A DNA stretch of 29,257 nucleotides, from positions 1 to 29,257 of the forward strand of contig JAUWZM010000033.1 of the NCBI GenBank assembly GCA_030615365.1, read 5' to 3'. This document shows, piece after piece, positions 1 to 8,014 of the stretch (its first letter is position 1; every line of letters starts with the position of its first letter). Position numbers and translations under genes: made by a program. Source of the stretch: Candidatus Aerophobota bacterium (GTDB lineage Bacteria > Aerophobota > Aerophobia > Aerophobales > B3-G15). The notes below the pieces were generated by a model. It was given only the letters and a program-made list of their open reading frames with translations. It did no database searches and was not told where the DNA came from.

Positions 1-69
1 TCTGTCATCGATGCCATTAGATCTGCTCTCGAGGGAAATCCTTTTATTCCGGCATGCAGAGATCCTTAA
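1..69 (+). CDS. C-terminal end of an unidentified protein (partial)
   Basis: The first reading frame is open from base 1 to a TAA at 67-69 and gives 22 residues ending PFIPACRDP. The gene begins outside the window. The preserved stretch (IDAIRSALEGNP) would suit the helical end of a Gfo/Idh-type oxidoreductase or a similar sugar enzyme, but it is too short to assign. A 181-nt gap separates it from the next gene, so they are probably transcribed separately. Confidence 0.35.
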   Translation, partial: SVIDAIRSALEGNPFIPACRDP

Positions 70-167
70 TAACATTCTGCTTTGGGGGATATCTCCCTCT
101 CTGATTATATGGATATAATTAAACAGGCTGAATAGTTACAAAACTTTTATAATACTTTGTTTGCATT

Positions 168-188
168 ACTGATACTAAAAATATCAGT
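168..188. promoter_or_regulatory. 7-bp inverted repeat upstream of the gpsA-like gene
   Basis: ACTGATA (168-174) and TATCAGT (182-188) are perfect inverted arms around a 7-nt A-rich spacer, 63 nt before the start codon at 251. A TATAAT-like hexamer lies at 148-153 but has no convincing -35 box. There is no T-run after the hairpin, so an operator is somewhat more likely than a terminator of the upstream gene. Function is inferred only from position. Confidence 0.3.
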
Positions 189-250
189 GTTACCTAAGAG
201 AAAAAAACTTATTAATTGTTGAATTCACCGGGAAGGAGAGTTATCTATAG

Positions 251-1210
251 ATGATGAAAATTTCAGTTTTAGGTTGTGGTAGATGGGGCTCTTTTCTTGC
301 CTGGTATTCAGCTAAGCTTGGCCACAAGGTAATTATCTGGGGTAGAGAAGAATCAAATACTCGCAAAAACTTATCCAAAAATAGGGAAAATGAATATTTA
401 AAACTACCAGATTCCATTCCAGTGGAAAGCTCACTTGAGATGGTCCTATCCTCAGACATCGTCCTTATAGCCATTGGGTCTCAAGGCCTGCGAGATCTCT
501 GCAAACATCTTACCTATTATCATATCCACAATAAAATATTTATTTTATGCATGAAAGGATTGGAAGAGAAAACTGGCAAATGCTTAACGCAGATATTCCG
601 TGAGGAAATATCGCAACCCGTAGATTTAGCTATCTGGGTAGGTCCAGGTCATACTCAGGAATTTATTAAAAACACACCGAGTTGCATGGTGATAAGCTCG
701 GATAAACCAGATATTACCAGGCAAATAGTGGCTACATTTAAAAGTGACCTTATCAGGTTTTATTATAGCCAGGATGTAACAGGAAATGAAATTGGTGCAG
801 CTTCAAAAAATGTAATGGGCATAGCTGCAGGAATGCTGGATGGATTAAGTCTTAGCAGTTTAAAAGGACCGTTGATGGCAAGGGGACCGCGAGAGATTTC
901 TCGTCTTGTTAGAGCAATGGGAGGAAATGAGCTAACAGTTTGTGGTTTATGCCATATTGGCGATTATGCAGCAACACTTTTTTCAGACTACAGCCGCAAC
1001 AGGAGATTTGGTGAAGATTTTGTCAATGGGAAAAAATTTGGCAAGCTTGCGGAAGGGGTATTAGCTACTTCTGCTTTAATGGCCCTTTCCAAGCAGTGTA
1101 ATTTAGAGTTGCCAATATGTGAGGCTGTTTGCAATATTATTAAAAAGAGGCAAGAGCCAAGAAGGGTGCTAAGGGAACTTTTTCTCCGGCCGATGAAATA
1201 TGAATTTTAG
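251..1210 (+). CDS. gpsA: NAD(P)-dependent glycerol-3-phosphate dehydrogenase-like protein
   Basis: Predicted to interconvert dihydroxyacetone phosphate and sn-glycerol 3-phosphate, the first step of glycerophospholipid synthesis. The 319-aa length is close to that of GpsA. The N-terminal Rossmann fold shows GCGRWG (8-13). Conserved lysines are visible in CMKG (K102) and SKNVMGIAAG (K186), with GDY (237-239) and SRNRRFG (248-254) in the C-terminal domain. An AAGGAG ribosome site at 234-239 supports the first ATG of an ATGATG pair. The protein is divergent: the usual GPSFA block reads GPGHTQ (131-136) and the usual ITRG reads MARG. A GpsA paralogue acting on another 2-ketose or polyol phosphate is therefore possible. 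The family call is firm and the substrate is less so. Confidence 0.85.
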   Translation: MMKISVLGCGRWGSFLAWYSAKLGHKVIIWGREESNTRKNLSKNRENEYLKLPDSIPVESSLEMVLSSDIVLIAIGSQGLRDLCKHLTYYHIHNKIFILCMKGLEEKTGKCLTQIFREEISQPVDLAIWVGPGHTQEFIKNTPSCMVISSDKPDITRQIVATFKSDLIRFYYSQDVTGNEIGAASKNVMGIAAGMLDGLSLSSLKGPLMARGPREISRLVRAMGGNELTVCGLCHIGDYAATLFSDYSRNRRFGEDFVNGKKFGKLAEGVLATSALMALSKQCNLELPICEAVCNIIKKRQEPRRVLRELFLRPMKYEF

Positions 1211-1288
1211 TGAACTACCATCACCTTTTTTGAGGAATGATTTTCACTGGAAAAAAGCGAGATCTTATATATGCTTTATATTACGGCT

Positions 1289-1963
1289 TCATTTTCCAGT
1301 AACAATTGCCACGCTAGCGCTTGCACCAATTCTGGTAGCGCCTGCTCCTATCATTCGTTTAGCTTCATCCTGTGTATGAATGCCACCAGCAGCCTTAATT
1401 CCTATTGTAGGCCCTACGGTTTTCCTCATTGATTTGATATCTCTTACACTCGCTCCCCCGGGACTAAAACCTGTTGAGGTTTTAACAAAATCAGCATCTG
1501 CTTTTTTGACTAACCCGCAGGCCTTGACAATCTCCTTATCGGTTAATAGGCTTGTCTCTAAAATTATCTTTAAAATATGACCTCGGGTTGCCTTTCTCAC
1601 TGCCTTTATGTCATTAAGTACCAGCTCATAATTCTCTGATTTCAGCGCGCCAATATTCATAACCATATCAATCTCAGTTGCTCCATTAGCAATAGCATCT
1701 CGTGCCTCTATAGCTTTAACCATTGATGTACTCGCCCCTAAGGGAAATCCAACAGCTACATCCACTCCTGTATCCGAGCCTCTTAACAACTTAGCTGCCA
1801 GAGAAACATTGACTGGATTAACACAAACCGTGGCAAAATGGAATTTTTTTGCCTCTTCACAGAGTTTTTCAATCTGTTTTTGAGTAGCATCGGGTTTAAG
1901 CAAAGCATGATCTATCATTCGGGCAATTTGAAGATTTACTTTCTTTGTTGTTTTCTGGTCCAT
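1289..1963 (-). CDS. deoC: deoxyribose-phosphate aldolase
   Basis: Class I aldolase that cleaves 2-deoxyribose 5-phosphate to acetaldehyde and glyceraldehyde 3-phosphate, in cytosolic deoxynucleoside catabolism. The 224 residues match the bacterial family in length. The catalytic set is intact: Asp99 in TEIDMV, the Schiff-base Lys161 in VKTSTGF and Lys190 in GIKAAGG. The N-terminal [11 protein letters not shown] and GFPLGAS blocks are also present. AAAGGA sits just ahead of the ATG. The gene lies 54 nt downstream of an SDR dehydrogenase on the same strand and is probably co-transcribed with it. No nucleoside phosphorylase or phosphopentomutase is adjacent. It converges on the gpsA-like gene, and its 3' end forms 9-bp inverted arms (1246-1254 with 1292-1300) that may serve as a weak terminator. 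Confidence 0.95.
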   Translation of the reverse strand: MDQKTTKKVNLQIARMIDHALLKPDATQKQIEKLCEEAKKFHFATVCVNPVNVSLAAKLLRGSDTGVDVAVGFPLGASTSMVKAIEARDAIANGATEIDMVMNIGALKSENYELVLNDIKAVRKATRGHILKIILETSLLTDKEIVKACGLVKKADADFVKTSTGFSPGGASVRDIKSMRKTVGPTIGIKAAGGIHTQDEAKRMIGAGATRIGASASVAIVTGK

Positions 1964-2017
1964 CTTTTTTCCTTTTAAATCTGAAATTTTAGCAAAAATA
2001 TTAAATCATCTAATCTA

Positions 2018-2773
2018 TTACTCCATTAGATAGCCCCCATTGATATTAATAATTTGTCCGGTAATGAAACTGGCTTCATCAGAAACTAAAAATGAAACTA
2101 CTGCAACTACATCTTCTGGGGTTCCCAGACGTCGAACAGGTAAAGATTCGATCACTTCTTCTCTTTTTTTATCACTCCAGTATTTCATCATAGGGGTATC
2201 AATGGCATGAGGGGCTACTGCATTAACATTAATCCCAAATGGGCCAAGCACTCGAGCAAGAGATTTCGTAAGGGTAGCTACGGCACCTTTGGAAGCTCCA
2301 TAACAGGGAACCGTTGTATTATCACCTATCTTTGCAGTAATGGAGGAGCTATTAACAATTTTTCCATAGTGTTGTTTTTTCATAATTGGAACAATCGCCC
2401 GGCAGCAGTAGAAAGTGCCCTTAAAATTTACCGTAAGCACCTTATCTAATAGTTCATCACTTACCTGTTCAATTGAACCGGTAAGTATAATACCTGCGTT
2501 ATTCACTAAAATGTCAATTCTTCCGAGTCTCTTCATTACCTCATCTACTATTCTGTTAACTTCATCTGGATACGATACGTTAAGTTTCAAAGATAGACAT
2601 TCTCCGAGTTTCCTAATCTCTTTTTCTGTTTTCTGAAGTTTCTCAAGATTAATATCGGTAATCACTACAAAGATCCCTTTTTTTACCAGTCTCAAAGCAA
2701 TTGCCTTTCCAATTCCCTGAGCTGCTCCAGTAATTATAGCTACTTTTTTCATTGATCCTTGAGGGGACATCAT
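2018..2773 (-). CDS. short-chain dehydrogenase/reductase (SDR, FabG-like)
   Basis: Cytosolic NAD(P)-dependent oxidoreductase of the classical SDR family, 251 aa. The cofactor motif TGAAQGIG (15-22), the structural NNAG (91-94), the catalytic Ser in NSSS (141-144) and the Tyr158/Lys162 pair in CYGASKG are all present. The C-terminal GTPEDVV and ITGQIININGG segments are typical. The aspartate after the second strand (VITDIN) suggests a preference for NAD over NADP. A CTAAGGAGATTT site places the start at the first of two ATGs. The substrate cannot be read from sequence. Co-orientation with deoC suggests sugar or polyol metabolism rather than fatty-acid synthesis. Repeats fill the region upstream. 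Confidence 0.88.
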   Translation of the reverse strand: MMSPQGSMKKVAIITGAAQGIGKAIALRLVKKGIFVVITDINLEKLQKTEKEIRKLGECLSLKLNVSYPDEVNRIVDEVMKRLGRIDILVNNAGIILTGSIEQVSDELLDKVLTVNFKGTFYCCRAIVPIMKKQHYGKIVNSSSITAKIGDNTTVPCYGASKGAVATLTKSLARVLGPFGINVNAVAPHAIDTPMMKYWSDKKREEVIESLPVRRLGTPEDVVAVVSFLVSDEASFITGQIININGGYLME

Positions 2774-2812
2774 TTTAAATCTCCTTAGTTATTCACAGCA
2801 TTGTCAAAACTT

Positions 2813-2926
2813 AACCACAGAGAACGCAAATAACTGTAATATGTGATAAGTAATGAGTGATGAAGTATTTTACCCATTTACACATTACACATCACATCTT
2901 CTCTTCCCTCTGTGCACTCTGTGGTT
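2813..2926. repeat. MITE-like palindromic repeat (CCACAGAG ends)
   Basis: A 114-nt element bounded by perfect 10-bp inverted arms AACCACAGAG (2813-2822) and CTCTGTGGTT (2917-2926). Inside lies a second imperfect inverted pair rich in the words TGTGAT and GTAATG (2842-2861 against 2877-2897). Related words recur at 6995-7062 and 7876-7904. There is no coding potential. It looks like a short interspersed non-autonomous element. Confidence 0.65.
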
Positions 2927-3043
2927 TCATGTTTTCCTTCATGTTATTTTTGACATTACCTAAATTAGACTCTCCATAATTTTGGGGGCAGATAGTTAAA
3001 ATATAATCATTTTTAGAGAAGATGTCAAAGAATTGGATTAAAT

Positions 3044-3072
3044 TTGACTACGACCTATTTTCGATATATAAT
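3044..3072 (+). promoter_or_regulatory. sigma-70-type promoter for the HAD gene
   Basis: TTGACT (3044-3049), a 17-nt spacer and a perfect TATAAT (3067-3072). The predicted start of transcription near 3079 lies 32 nt before the ATG at 3111 and after any earlier in-frame start, which supports the ATG as the true start codon. Confidence 0.65.
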
Positions 3073-3110
3073 TTTTGTTCCAGAAAAATCAAACAGGTTC
3101 GGGTGCGGTA

Positions 3111-3929
3111 ATGAAAACTCAAAAAATTTTAGCGTTGGATTTTGATGGGTGTATTGTGGACAGTGTAATGGAAGCTTTATTCATTAGCTACTCTTCCTAT
3201 CGGGAGCACATTAACAGACAAACACAGATTTTTGATAATAAAGAGCCAACGGTAGATAATTTCTTAAATTTGATTTCCAGGTATCCCTCTCAGGTGAATA
3301 AATTTAGATATCTCAGGCATTATATTAAGGATGCCTATGACTACGCTGCAATACTTTACATTATTGAAAATAACTTAGAGGTTGACTCTCGAGAAGAGTT
3401 TTTCAAGATAAAACAGTTACTTCCCGAGAAAAGTATGGATAACTATTACAGATACTTTTATGAGGCAAGAGTAAAGGCAAGCCAAGAAAACTTTGATGCC
3501 TGGATACAGTTAACTCCTGGATTTAGCTGTATAGATAAGATAAGAAAACTAACAGGTAAGTATAGAACTTTAATAGCTACTACCAACAGCAAGGAAAGCA
3601 TAGTAGGTTTATTGGCCACACCTTATTTAAATCTTCACATTAAAAGAGAAGATATAATTGATCTGCATATAAGCACTGATAAAATTATCCAGATGAGATA
3701 TATTTCTGAAAATTACAATGTTAAATTTAAGGATATCCATTTCGTAGATGATAACTTGGATCATTTATTGAAAACTCAAAAACTAAGCGTGAGTGTATAT
3801 TTAGCAAGCTGGGGTTATTGCACGGAAGAGCAAAAGATCATTGCTGAGCAAGCAAAAAACATTACTTTATTAACAGAGAAAAATCTCTATTCCGTGTTAA
3901 GCAGTTCTTTAAAACCAGAATATAGGTAA
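3111..3929 (+). CDS. HAD-superfamily hydrolase (phosphatase-like)
   Basis: Likely a cytosolic Mg-dependent phosphatase, 272 aa from the ATG at 3111. HAD motif I is clear near the N terminus as LALDFDGCIVDS (nucleophile D10, acid D12). Motif II is the Thr157/Thr158 of IATTNS, motif III probably K191 in ISTDK, and motif IV FVDD (212-214). About 130 residues lie between motifs I and II, so a large helical C1-type cap is expected, as in phosphoglycolate-phosphatase-like enzymes. The ribosome site is weak, but a good promoter just upstream fixes the start. The gene stands alone, with no neighbour that reveals its substrate. Confidence 0.75.
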   Translation: MKTQKILALDFDGCIVDSVMEALFISYSSYREHINRQTQIFDNKEPTVDNFLNLISRYPSQVNKFRYLRHYIKDAYDYAAILYIIENNLEVDSREEFFKIKQLLPEKSMDNYYRYFYEARVKASQENFDAWIQLTPGFSCIDKIRKLTGKYRTLIATTNSKESIVGLLATPYLNLHIKREDIIDLHISTDKIIQMRYISENYNVKFKDIHFVDDNLDHLLKTQKLSVSVYLASWGYCTEEQKIIAEQAKNITLLTEKNLYSVLSSSLKPEYR

Positions 3930-3988
3930 AGATGGTAATACGAACTAACAAACTCCAGGCAACATTTATCCCCCCGGTAAAGAGTAAT

Positions 3989-4046
3989 AATGGAAAGATG
4001 CTATAGCGTTTCTCCCATTAAAAACTTTCCATTTCCTATCTTTTTT
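3989..4046 (+). terminator. possible terminator after the HAD gene
   Basis: AATGGAAAG (3989-3997) pairs with CTTTCCATT (4025-4033) across a 27-nt loop and is followed by a T-rich run at 4041-4046. The long loop makes this a weak call. Confidence 0.3.
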
Positions 4047-4106
4047 CTCCTGAGAAATCCAAGATCAGCATCAACTCTTAGTTTTTTAGAAAGTTTAAAA
4101 AAATAC

Positions 4107-4143
4107 TTGACAAATGCAAATATTGTATTATAATATATTTGCA
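4107..4143 (+). promoter_or_regulatory. promoter with overlapping MarR-type operator
   Basis: TTGACA (4107-4112), a 16-nt spacer and TATAAT (4129-4134) form a near-consensus promoter. Perfect 9-bp inverted arms TGCAAATAT (4115-4123) and ATATTTGCA (4135-4143) flank the -10 box symmetrically. Their 20-bp centre-to-centre distance suits a dimeric winged-helix repressor. MarR regulators usually repress their own operon from such a site, and the MarR gene starts 38 nt downstream. Confidence 0.75.
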
Positions 4144-4180
4144 AATTGACAATAATTGAAGTGAAAAGGGGGATGAACGT

Positions 4181-4633
4181 ATGCAGGAAAACGATGTAGA
4201 AAAGTGTGCTGAGAGATTAATTTTTCTTGTGCCAGCCATTTTTAAAGCGTTTCGAATACAGCAGCCTGAAAAACTTTTCGACATTGGCATTAGTGTGTCT
4301 GAAATGGACGTTTTGAGTTATTTATTTTTCAAAGCAAGACCCAGTATGTCAGAAATGGGAAAAGACCTCTATATTGACCTAAGCACCCTTACTCGTATTG
4401 TCGACAAATTGGTAAAAAAAAATCTTGTAGTTAGAGAACCAGATTTAGAGGACAGAAGAGTAATAAGAGTAACTATGAGTGCAGAAGGACGGGAGATGGG
4501 GGAAAAATTCAAGCAAGAAAGCAAAGAGAAAGCAAAATCTGTCTTAAGGCAGATGACATTCGAGGAAAGAAATACTTTTTTAAATCTATCAGAAACTATC
4601 CATACCCGCATTTATGGAGAAAAAAAAATATAA
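4181..4633 (+). CDS. MarR-family transcriptional regulator
   Basis: Dimeric winged helix-turn-helix repressor, 150 aa, the normal MarR length. The recognition region includes MSEMGKDLYIDLSTLTRIVD (about 65-84), followed by the wing LEDRRVIRVTMSAEG with its conserved Asp-Arg-Arg (about 100-102). Helical segments at both ends would form the dimer interface. An AAGGGGGA ribosome site precedes the ATG. The gene is first in a run of four co-oriented envelope genes. The palindrome over its own -10 box suggests autorepression relieved by a hydrophobic ligand, as is common when MarR genes sit beside exporters. The ligand is unknown. Confidence 0.9.
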   Translation: MQENDVEKCAERLIFLVPAIFKAFRIQQPEKLFDIGISVSEMDVLSYLFFKARPSMSEMGKDLYIDLSTLTRIVDKLVKKNLVVREPDLEDRRVIRVTMSAEGREMGEKFKQESKEKAKSVLRQMTFEERNTFLNLSETIHTRIYGEKKI

Positions 4634-4690
4634 ATGGATCGGTCATCTAAAGAACAAGCCACTGACCTATAAATCCTAAAATAGAAAAAG

Positions 4691-6997
4691 ATGGAGAAAA
4701 AACTTAAAATGAAACGAAGGATATCGAAATTAAGAGAAATAACTCATTGGGTTGTGGACAATCCTAAAAAAATCATCGTTTTTACTACTGTTGTTACGTT
4801 ATTCTTTTGCTTTTTTATTCCCCGGATAAGTTTTAAGTCTGATATGAAGGATATGGTCCCTCTAAATGACCCGGTGATCAAGGACTTTGAGAACGTGACA
4901 GATGATTTTGGCTCGCAGGACTTTCTTATGGTCGCCCTATGTAGCGATGATATCTTTGAAGCGAGCACCCTTAAAAAAATTCATAAAATTTCGGAAGAAT
5001 TCTCGAATCTTCAAGGGGTAGAAAGGGTTACCACACCCTTGAATATTGATTTAATTGAAGGAAGTGAGGGGTTAATTAGCATTACCCCTGTTGTAGAAGA
5101 AGTCCCTGAAAGCAAGGAAGAAATAGAAAAATTCAGGGAAAAGATTTTAAATTCTTCTCAAGGTAAATCCTTTATAGCGAAAGATAAAAACGCAGCTCTT
5201 CTATTGATTACCCTAAAACCAGGTATCGCTGTTACTGAAAAAGCTGACGAATTGGTTGAAAGCATGCTGGTAATTATTCGTCAAAATGAAGGACCGGAAA
5301 AAGTTTACTTAGCTGGTGATCTCTACGTAACTTACTATGCGAAGAGTGCAATGGGTCGTGATCTATATTTTCTGTTTGCCCTGATAGTTTTAGTGATAAT
5401 AGGTTTTCTGTACTTTTGTTTCCGAAGCAAAATAGGAATACTTATTCCTATGCTGACTGTGTTAATAAGCATTGTATGGATGATAGGATTTATGGCCTGG
5501 ATGAAGTACCCCTTTAGTATAGTTTCTGTAATGTCTCCCACCATTTTGGTAGCTATTGGAAGTGCGTATGGGATTCACGTTGTCAATAAGTATTACGAAG
5601 CTATAAGAAATGGCTTAAGGGGAAAGAAAGCTGTATTAAACACTATGTATGAGATGAACTCTCCAGTAGTTATGGCTGCCTTAACTACTGTTGCTGGCTT
5701 TTTAACTTTGAACACCTCTTTTGTTATCCCTATAAAGCAATTTGGAACCTCTGCAGCCTTTGGAGTTTTCTCAGCTATGATTCTTTCCTTAACTTTTATT
5801 CCAGCAGTTTTGACTCTGGAGAAAAAACTTCCCGGTTATATTAAAAGGCAAAGTTCCCCTGGCATATTAGATTCTTTTTTAAGAAAGACAGGAGCTTTTA
5901 TATCAGGACATGCGAAAACTGTGATAGTACTATCCGCCCTTATCATTTGCTTTTTTCTTTTGGGGATTCCTAGAATCAATACGGAAGCTGATTTAATGAA
6001 ATACTTAGGAGAAAATAGTCCTCCTGTACAATCAGTGAATGCCGTAGAGGATAACTTTGGAGGAACTTCTCGACTCCTCATAGCAGTGGATACAAAGGAG
6101 AAAGACAAAGTGAAGGAACCTTATGTTCTTGAAAAAATGTTAGAGACAGAAAAATATTTAGATTCCCTAAAATATACCGGGAATAGTTCTTCCCTGGCTG
6201 ATATAATTTGTGAGATTAATCAAGTGCTCCACGATGGAGACAAAGATTATTATGCTATTCCTGGCACCAGAAGAGCTATAGCTCAAGAGCTACTTTTATT
6301 TACTATGCAGGGAGGTTCGGGTATAGATTCTCTGGTGAGCTATGATTTTCAGAAAGCTCTTATAGTAACACAGGCAAAAAATGTGAGCACTCATAAGTTA
6401 AAAGATACAATAAGTAAAATAGAGGAGTATTTAACAGGTAATTTTGATGCAGATAAATTTAATGTCAAATTAGTGGGAATGCCTAAAGTTACCCTGCACT
6501 TAATGAGTAGAATTCTCAATAGTCAGATAAGCAGTTTATTTTACTCTATTATAATAGTATTGATTATTGTGAGCGTAATCTTTGTCTCTCTTAAAATAGG
6601 CTTGATTTGTATTTTGCCTTTACTTCTTACCATAGGTATTAACTTTGGAATTATGGGATATTTTGGTATTCCCCTTGATGTAGCTACAGCTACAATTTCC
6701 AGCATTGCCTTAGGAATTGGAATAGATTATGCTATTCATTTTATTAGTCGTTACCGAAGGGAGATGAAAGATAAAAAAGATAAAACAGAGGCTTTGATTG
6801 TCGCTACTAAAACAGCAGGACGAGGGATATTTTTTAATGCAGTGACGTTAATATTAGGATTTGGAGTTCTTCTTTTCTCCTCCTTCCATGCCATCTTTGT
6901 TTTCGGATATTTAATTTGTTTAATTATGGCTATAAGCTCCGTGGTTTCTTTAACAGTTATTCCAGCTATCTTAAAGCTCACAAAAATAAAGAAGTGA
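4691..6997 (+). CDS. RND/MMPL-family exporter (HAE3-like)
   Basis: Inner-membrane RND-superfamily transporter of 768 aa, belonging to the shorter hydrophobe-exporter branch (COG1033/MMPL-like) rather than the 1000-aa AcrB type. The duplicated layout is clear: TM1 (about 28-46), a large periplasmic domain, TM2-6 (about 220-375), TM7 (about 405-427), a second periplasmic domain, and TM8-12 (about 620-765). The C-terminal half has ALGIGIDYAIHF, whose Asp679 is a likely proton-relay residue. The equivalent N-terminal segment reads AIGSAYGIHVV and lacks the Asp. The first ATG has a poor ribosome site. ATG 4709, preceded by GGAG, is an alternative start. It lies 57 nt after the MarR gene and ahead of a LolA-like protein, implying lipid or hydrophobic-molecule export. 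Confidence 0.88.
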   Translation: MEKKLKMKRRISKLREITHWVVDNPKKIIVFTTVVTLFFCFFIPRISFKSDMKDMVPLNDPVIKDFENVTDDFGSQDFLMVALCSDDIFEASTLKKIHKISEEFSNLQGVERVTTPLNIDLIEGSEGLISITPVVEEVPESKEEIEKFREKILNSSQGKSFIAKDKNAALLLITLKPGIAVTEKADELVESMLVIIRQNEGPEKVYLAGDLYVTYYAKSAMGRDLYFLFALIVLVIIGFLYFCFRSKIGILIPMLTVLISIVWMIGFMAWMKYPFSIVSVMSPTILVAIGSAYGIHVVNKYYEAIRNGLRGKKAVLNTMYEMNSPVVMAALTTVAGFLTLNTSFVIPIKQFGTSAAFGVFSAMILSLTFIPAVLTLEKKLPGYIKRQSSPGILDSFLRKTGAFISGHAKTVIVLSALIICFFLLGIPRINTEADLMKYLGENSPPVQSVNAVEDNFGGTSRLLIAVDTKEKDKVKEPYVLEKMLETEKYLDSLKYTGNSSSLADIICEINQVLHDGDKDYYAIPGTRRAIAQELLLFTMQGGSGIDSLVSYDFQKALIVTQAKNVSTHKLKDTISKIEEYLTGNFDADKFNVKLVGMPKVTLHLMSRILNSQISSLFYSIIIVLIIVSVIFVSLKIGLICILPLLLTIGINFGIMGYFGIPLDVATATISSIALGIGIDYAIHFISRYRREMKDKKDKTEALIVATKTAGRGIFFNAVTLILGFGVLLFSSFHAIFVFGYLICLIMAISSVVSLTVIPAILKLTKIKK

Positions 6998-7062
6998 TAT
7001 GTGATGAGCAATGAGTGAAGAACTAAAAAGCCTATCACTAATTATTTATCACTTATTACTAA
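6995..7062. repeat. palindromic repeat overlapping the exporter stop codon
   Basis: TGATATGTGATGAGCAATGAGTG begins on the exporter's TGA stop codon and is mirrored by a CACTAATTATTTATCACTTATTAC-like arm at about 7037-7060; roughly 16 of 21 positions pair. The words match the core of the element at 2813-2926. It fills most of the 84-nt gap before the LolA-like gene and might act as an intercistronic stem-loop. Confidence 0.6.
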
Positions 7063-7081
7063 ATTAGTAGGAGGTAAGAGA

Positions 7082-7873
7082 ATGTTCCTAAAGATAAGAG
7101 GAGAAAGAGTTTTATTGATGGGGTTCCTAGTTTTCGTTTTGTCAGCCCTCATTGCATATGCGGGAGAGCTGACTGGTGATGAGATTTTGGAAAAAATCAG
7201 AGGTAAAGTTACTATTACCGGCAGTGGAGAGGCTACAGTAAATCTTATTACCATAAATAAGAGAGGAGAGCAAAGGGAGAACAAGGTTAAGATTTATCGC
7301 AAAGTAACCGAAGAGGTAGAAAAACAGCTCATAGAATACCTGGAGCCAGCCGATGTTGGGGGAACTAAATTTTTAAGTATTAGCGAGGAAGGAAAAGAAG
7401 ATTTAATGTATATTTATTTTCCATTTTTGGGAAAAGAGAAAAGGATTGCTGCTCAGAAAAAGGGAGATAAATTTATGGAGACGGACTTCACCTATGAGGA
7501 AATAGGGAGCAGTGAGAGTTATCGCGAAAAATACAAAGCAGAAAGACTACAAGATGAAAATTTCCAGGATTACCTCTGCTATGTGTTAAAGCTTTCCCCT
7601 AAAGAAGAAGGGGAAGAAAAGTATAGTTATCTTAAAATGTGGGTATGGCAAGAGGAACTTATTTCTTTGAAGATAGAATTTTATGGGAAGGATGGAAAAT
7701 TGGAAAAGGTTTTAACTGAATATGATTTGAGGAAGGAAAAAGGGGAATATATCCCCCATAAGATAGTAATGGCTGATCAGATCAGGGGAACCAAAACAAT
7801 TGTCGAGATATTGGAAACCAGGGAAGAAGAAATCCCTGATGATTATTTCACTGTAAGATACCTGCGCCGATAA
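7082..7873 (+). CDS. outer-membrane lipoprotein-sorting (LolA-like) periplasmic protein
   Basis: Secreted protein of 263 aa. A signal peptide with a hydrophobic core (about 12-26, cleavage after AYA-GE) is followed by ELTGDEILEKIRGKV and a long run of beta-strand-like segments. It includes YLEPADVGGTKFLSI, KEDLMYIYFPFLGKEKRI and KMWVWQEELISLKIEFYG. These match the LolA-like family (PF17131-type 'outer membrane lipoprotein-sorting protein') that often accompanies RND exporters. The half-barrel fold binds acyl chains, so a periplasmic carrier role is inferred. GGAGG at 7071-7075 supports the start. The repeat upstream separates it from the exporter, but no new promoter is evident. It is not LolA itself, because that gene normally lies beside ftsK or rarA. 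Confidence 0.8.
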   Translation: MFLKIRGERVLLMGFLVFVLSALIAYAGELTGDEILEKIRGKVTITGSGEATVNLITINKRGEQRENKVKIYRKVTEEVEKQLIEYLEPADVGGTKFLSISEEGKEDLMYIYFPFLGKEKRIAAQKKGDKFMETDFTYEEIGSSESYREKYKAERLQDENFQDYLCYVLKLSPKEEGEEKYSYLKMWVWQEELISLKIEFYGKDGKLEKVLTEYDLRKEKGEYIPHKIVMADQIRGTKTIVEILETREEEIPDDYFTVRYLRR

Positions 7874-7875
7874 AA

Positions 7876-7904
7876 ACAGTAATAAGTAATGTGTGATATG
7901 TGAA
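7876..7904. repeat. short copy of the TGTGATATGTGA repeat
   Basis: The sequence AGTAATAAGTAATGTGTGAT and following bases, just after the LolA-like stop codon, repeat the vocabulary of the elements at 2813-2926 and 6995-7062. No strong partner arm is seen, so it looks like a half element. Confidence 0.45.
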
Positions 7905-7909
7905 AAGCT

Positions 7910-7971
7910 ATGAATTGGGCAGCTACAATTGCCAGAGAAAACAAAAATTTTAGAAAAGATAAACTATTACG
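7910..7971 (+). repeat. 62-nt direct repeat, copy 1
   Basis: Shares with 12015-12078 an identical block of about 32 nt beginning ATGAATTGGGCAGCTACA, followed by a diverged part ending TAAACTATTACG here and TAAACTGTTACG there. Copy 1 holds only the right half of the palindrome found complete at 11977-12032. It lies about 40-100 nt upstream of the beta-barrel gene; copy 2 lies at a similar distance from the pilin gene. Confidence 0.8.
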
Positions 7972-8014
7972 TTAAGTTTTGGCATTACTGTTAAAGCAGA
8001 AAGGAGATTTTTTT

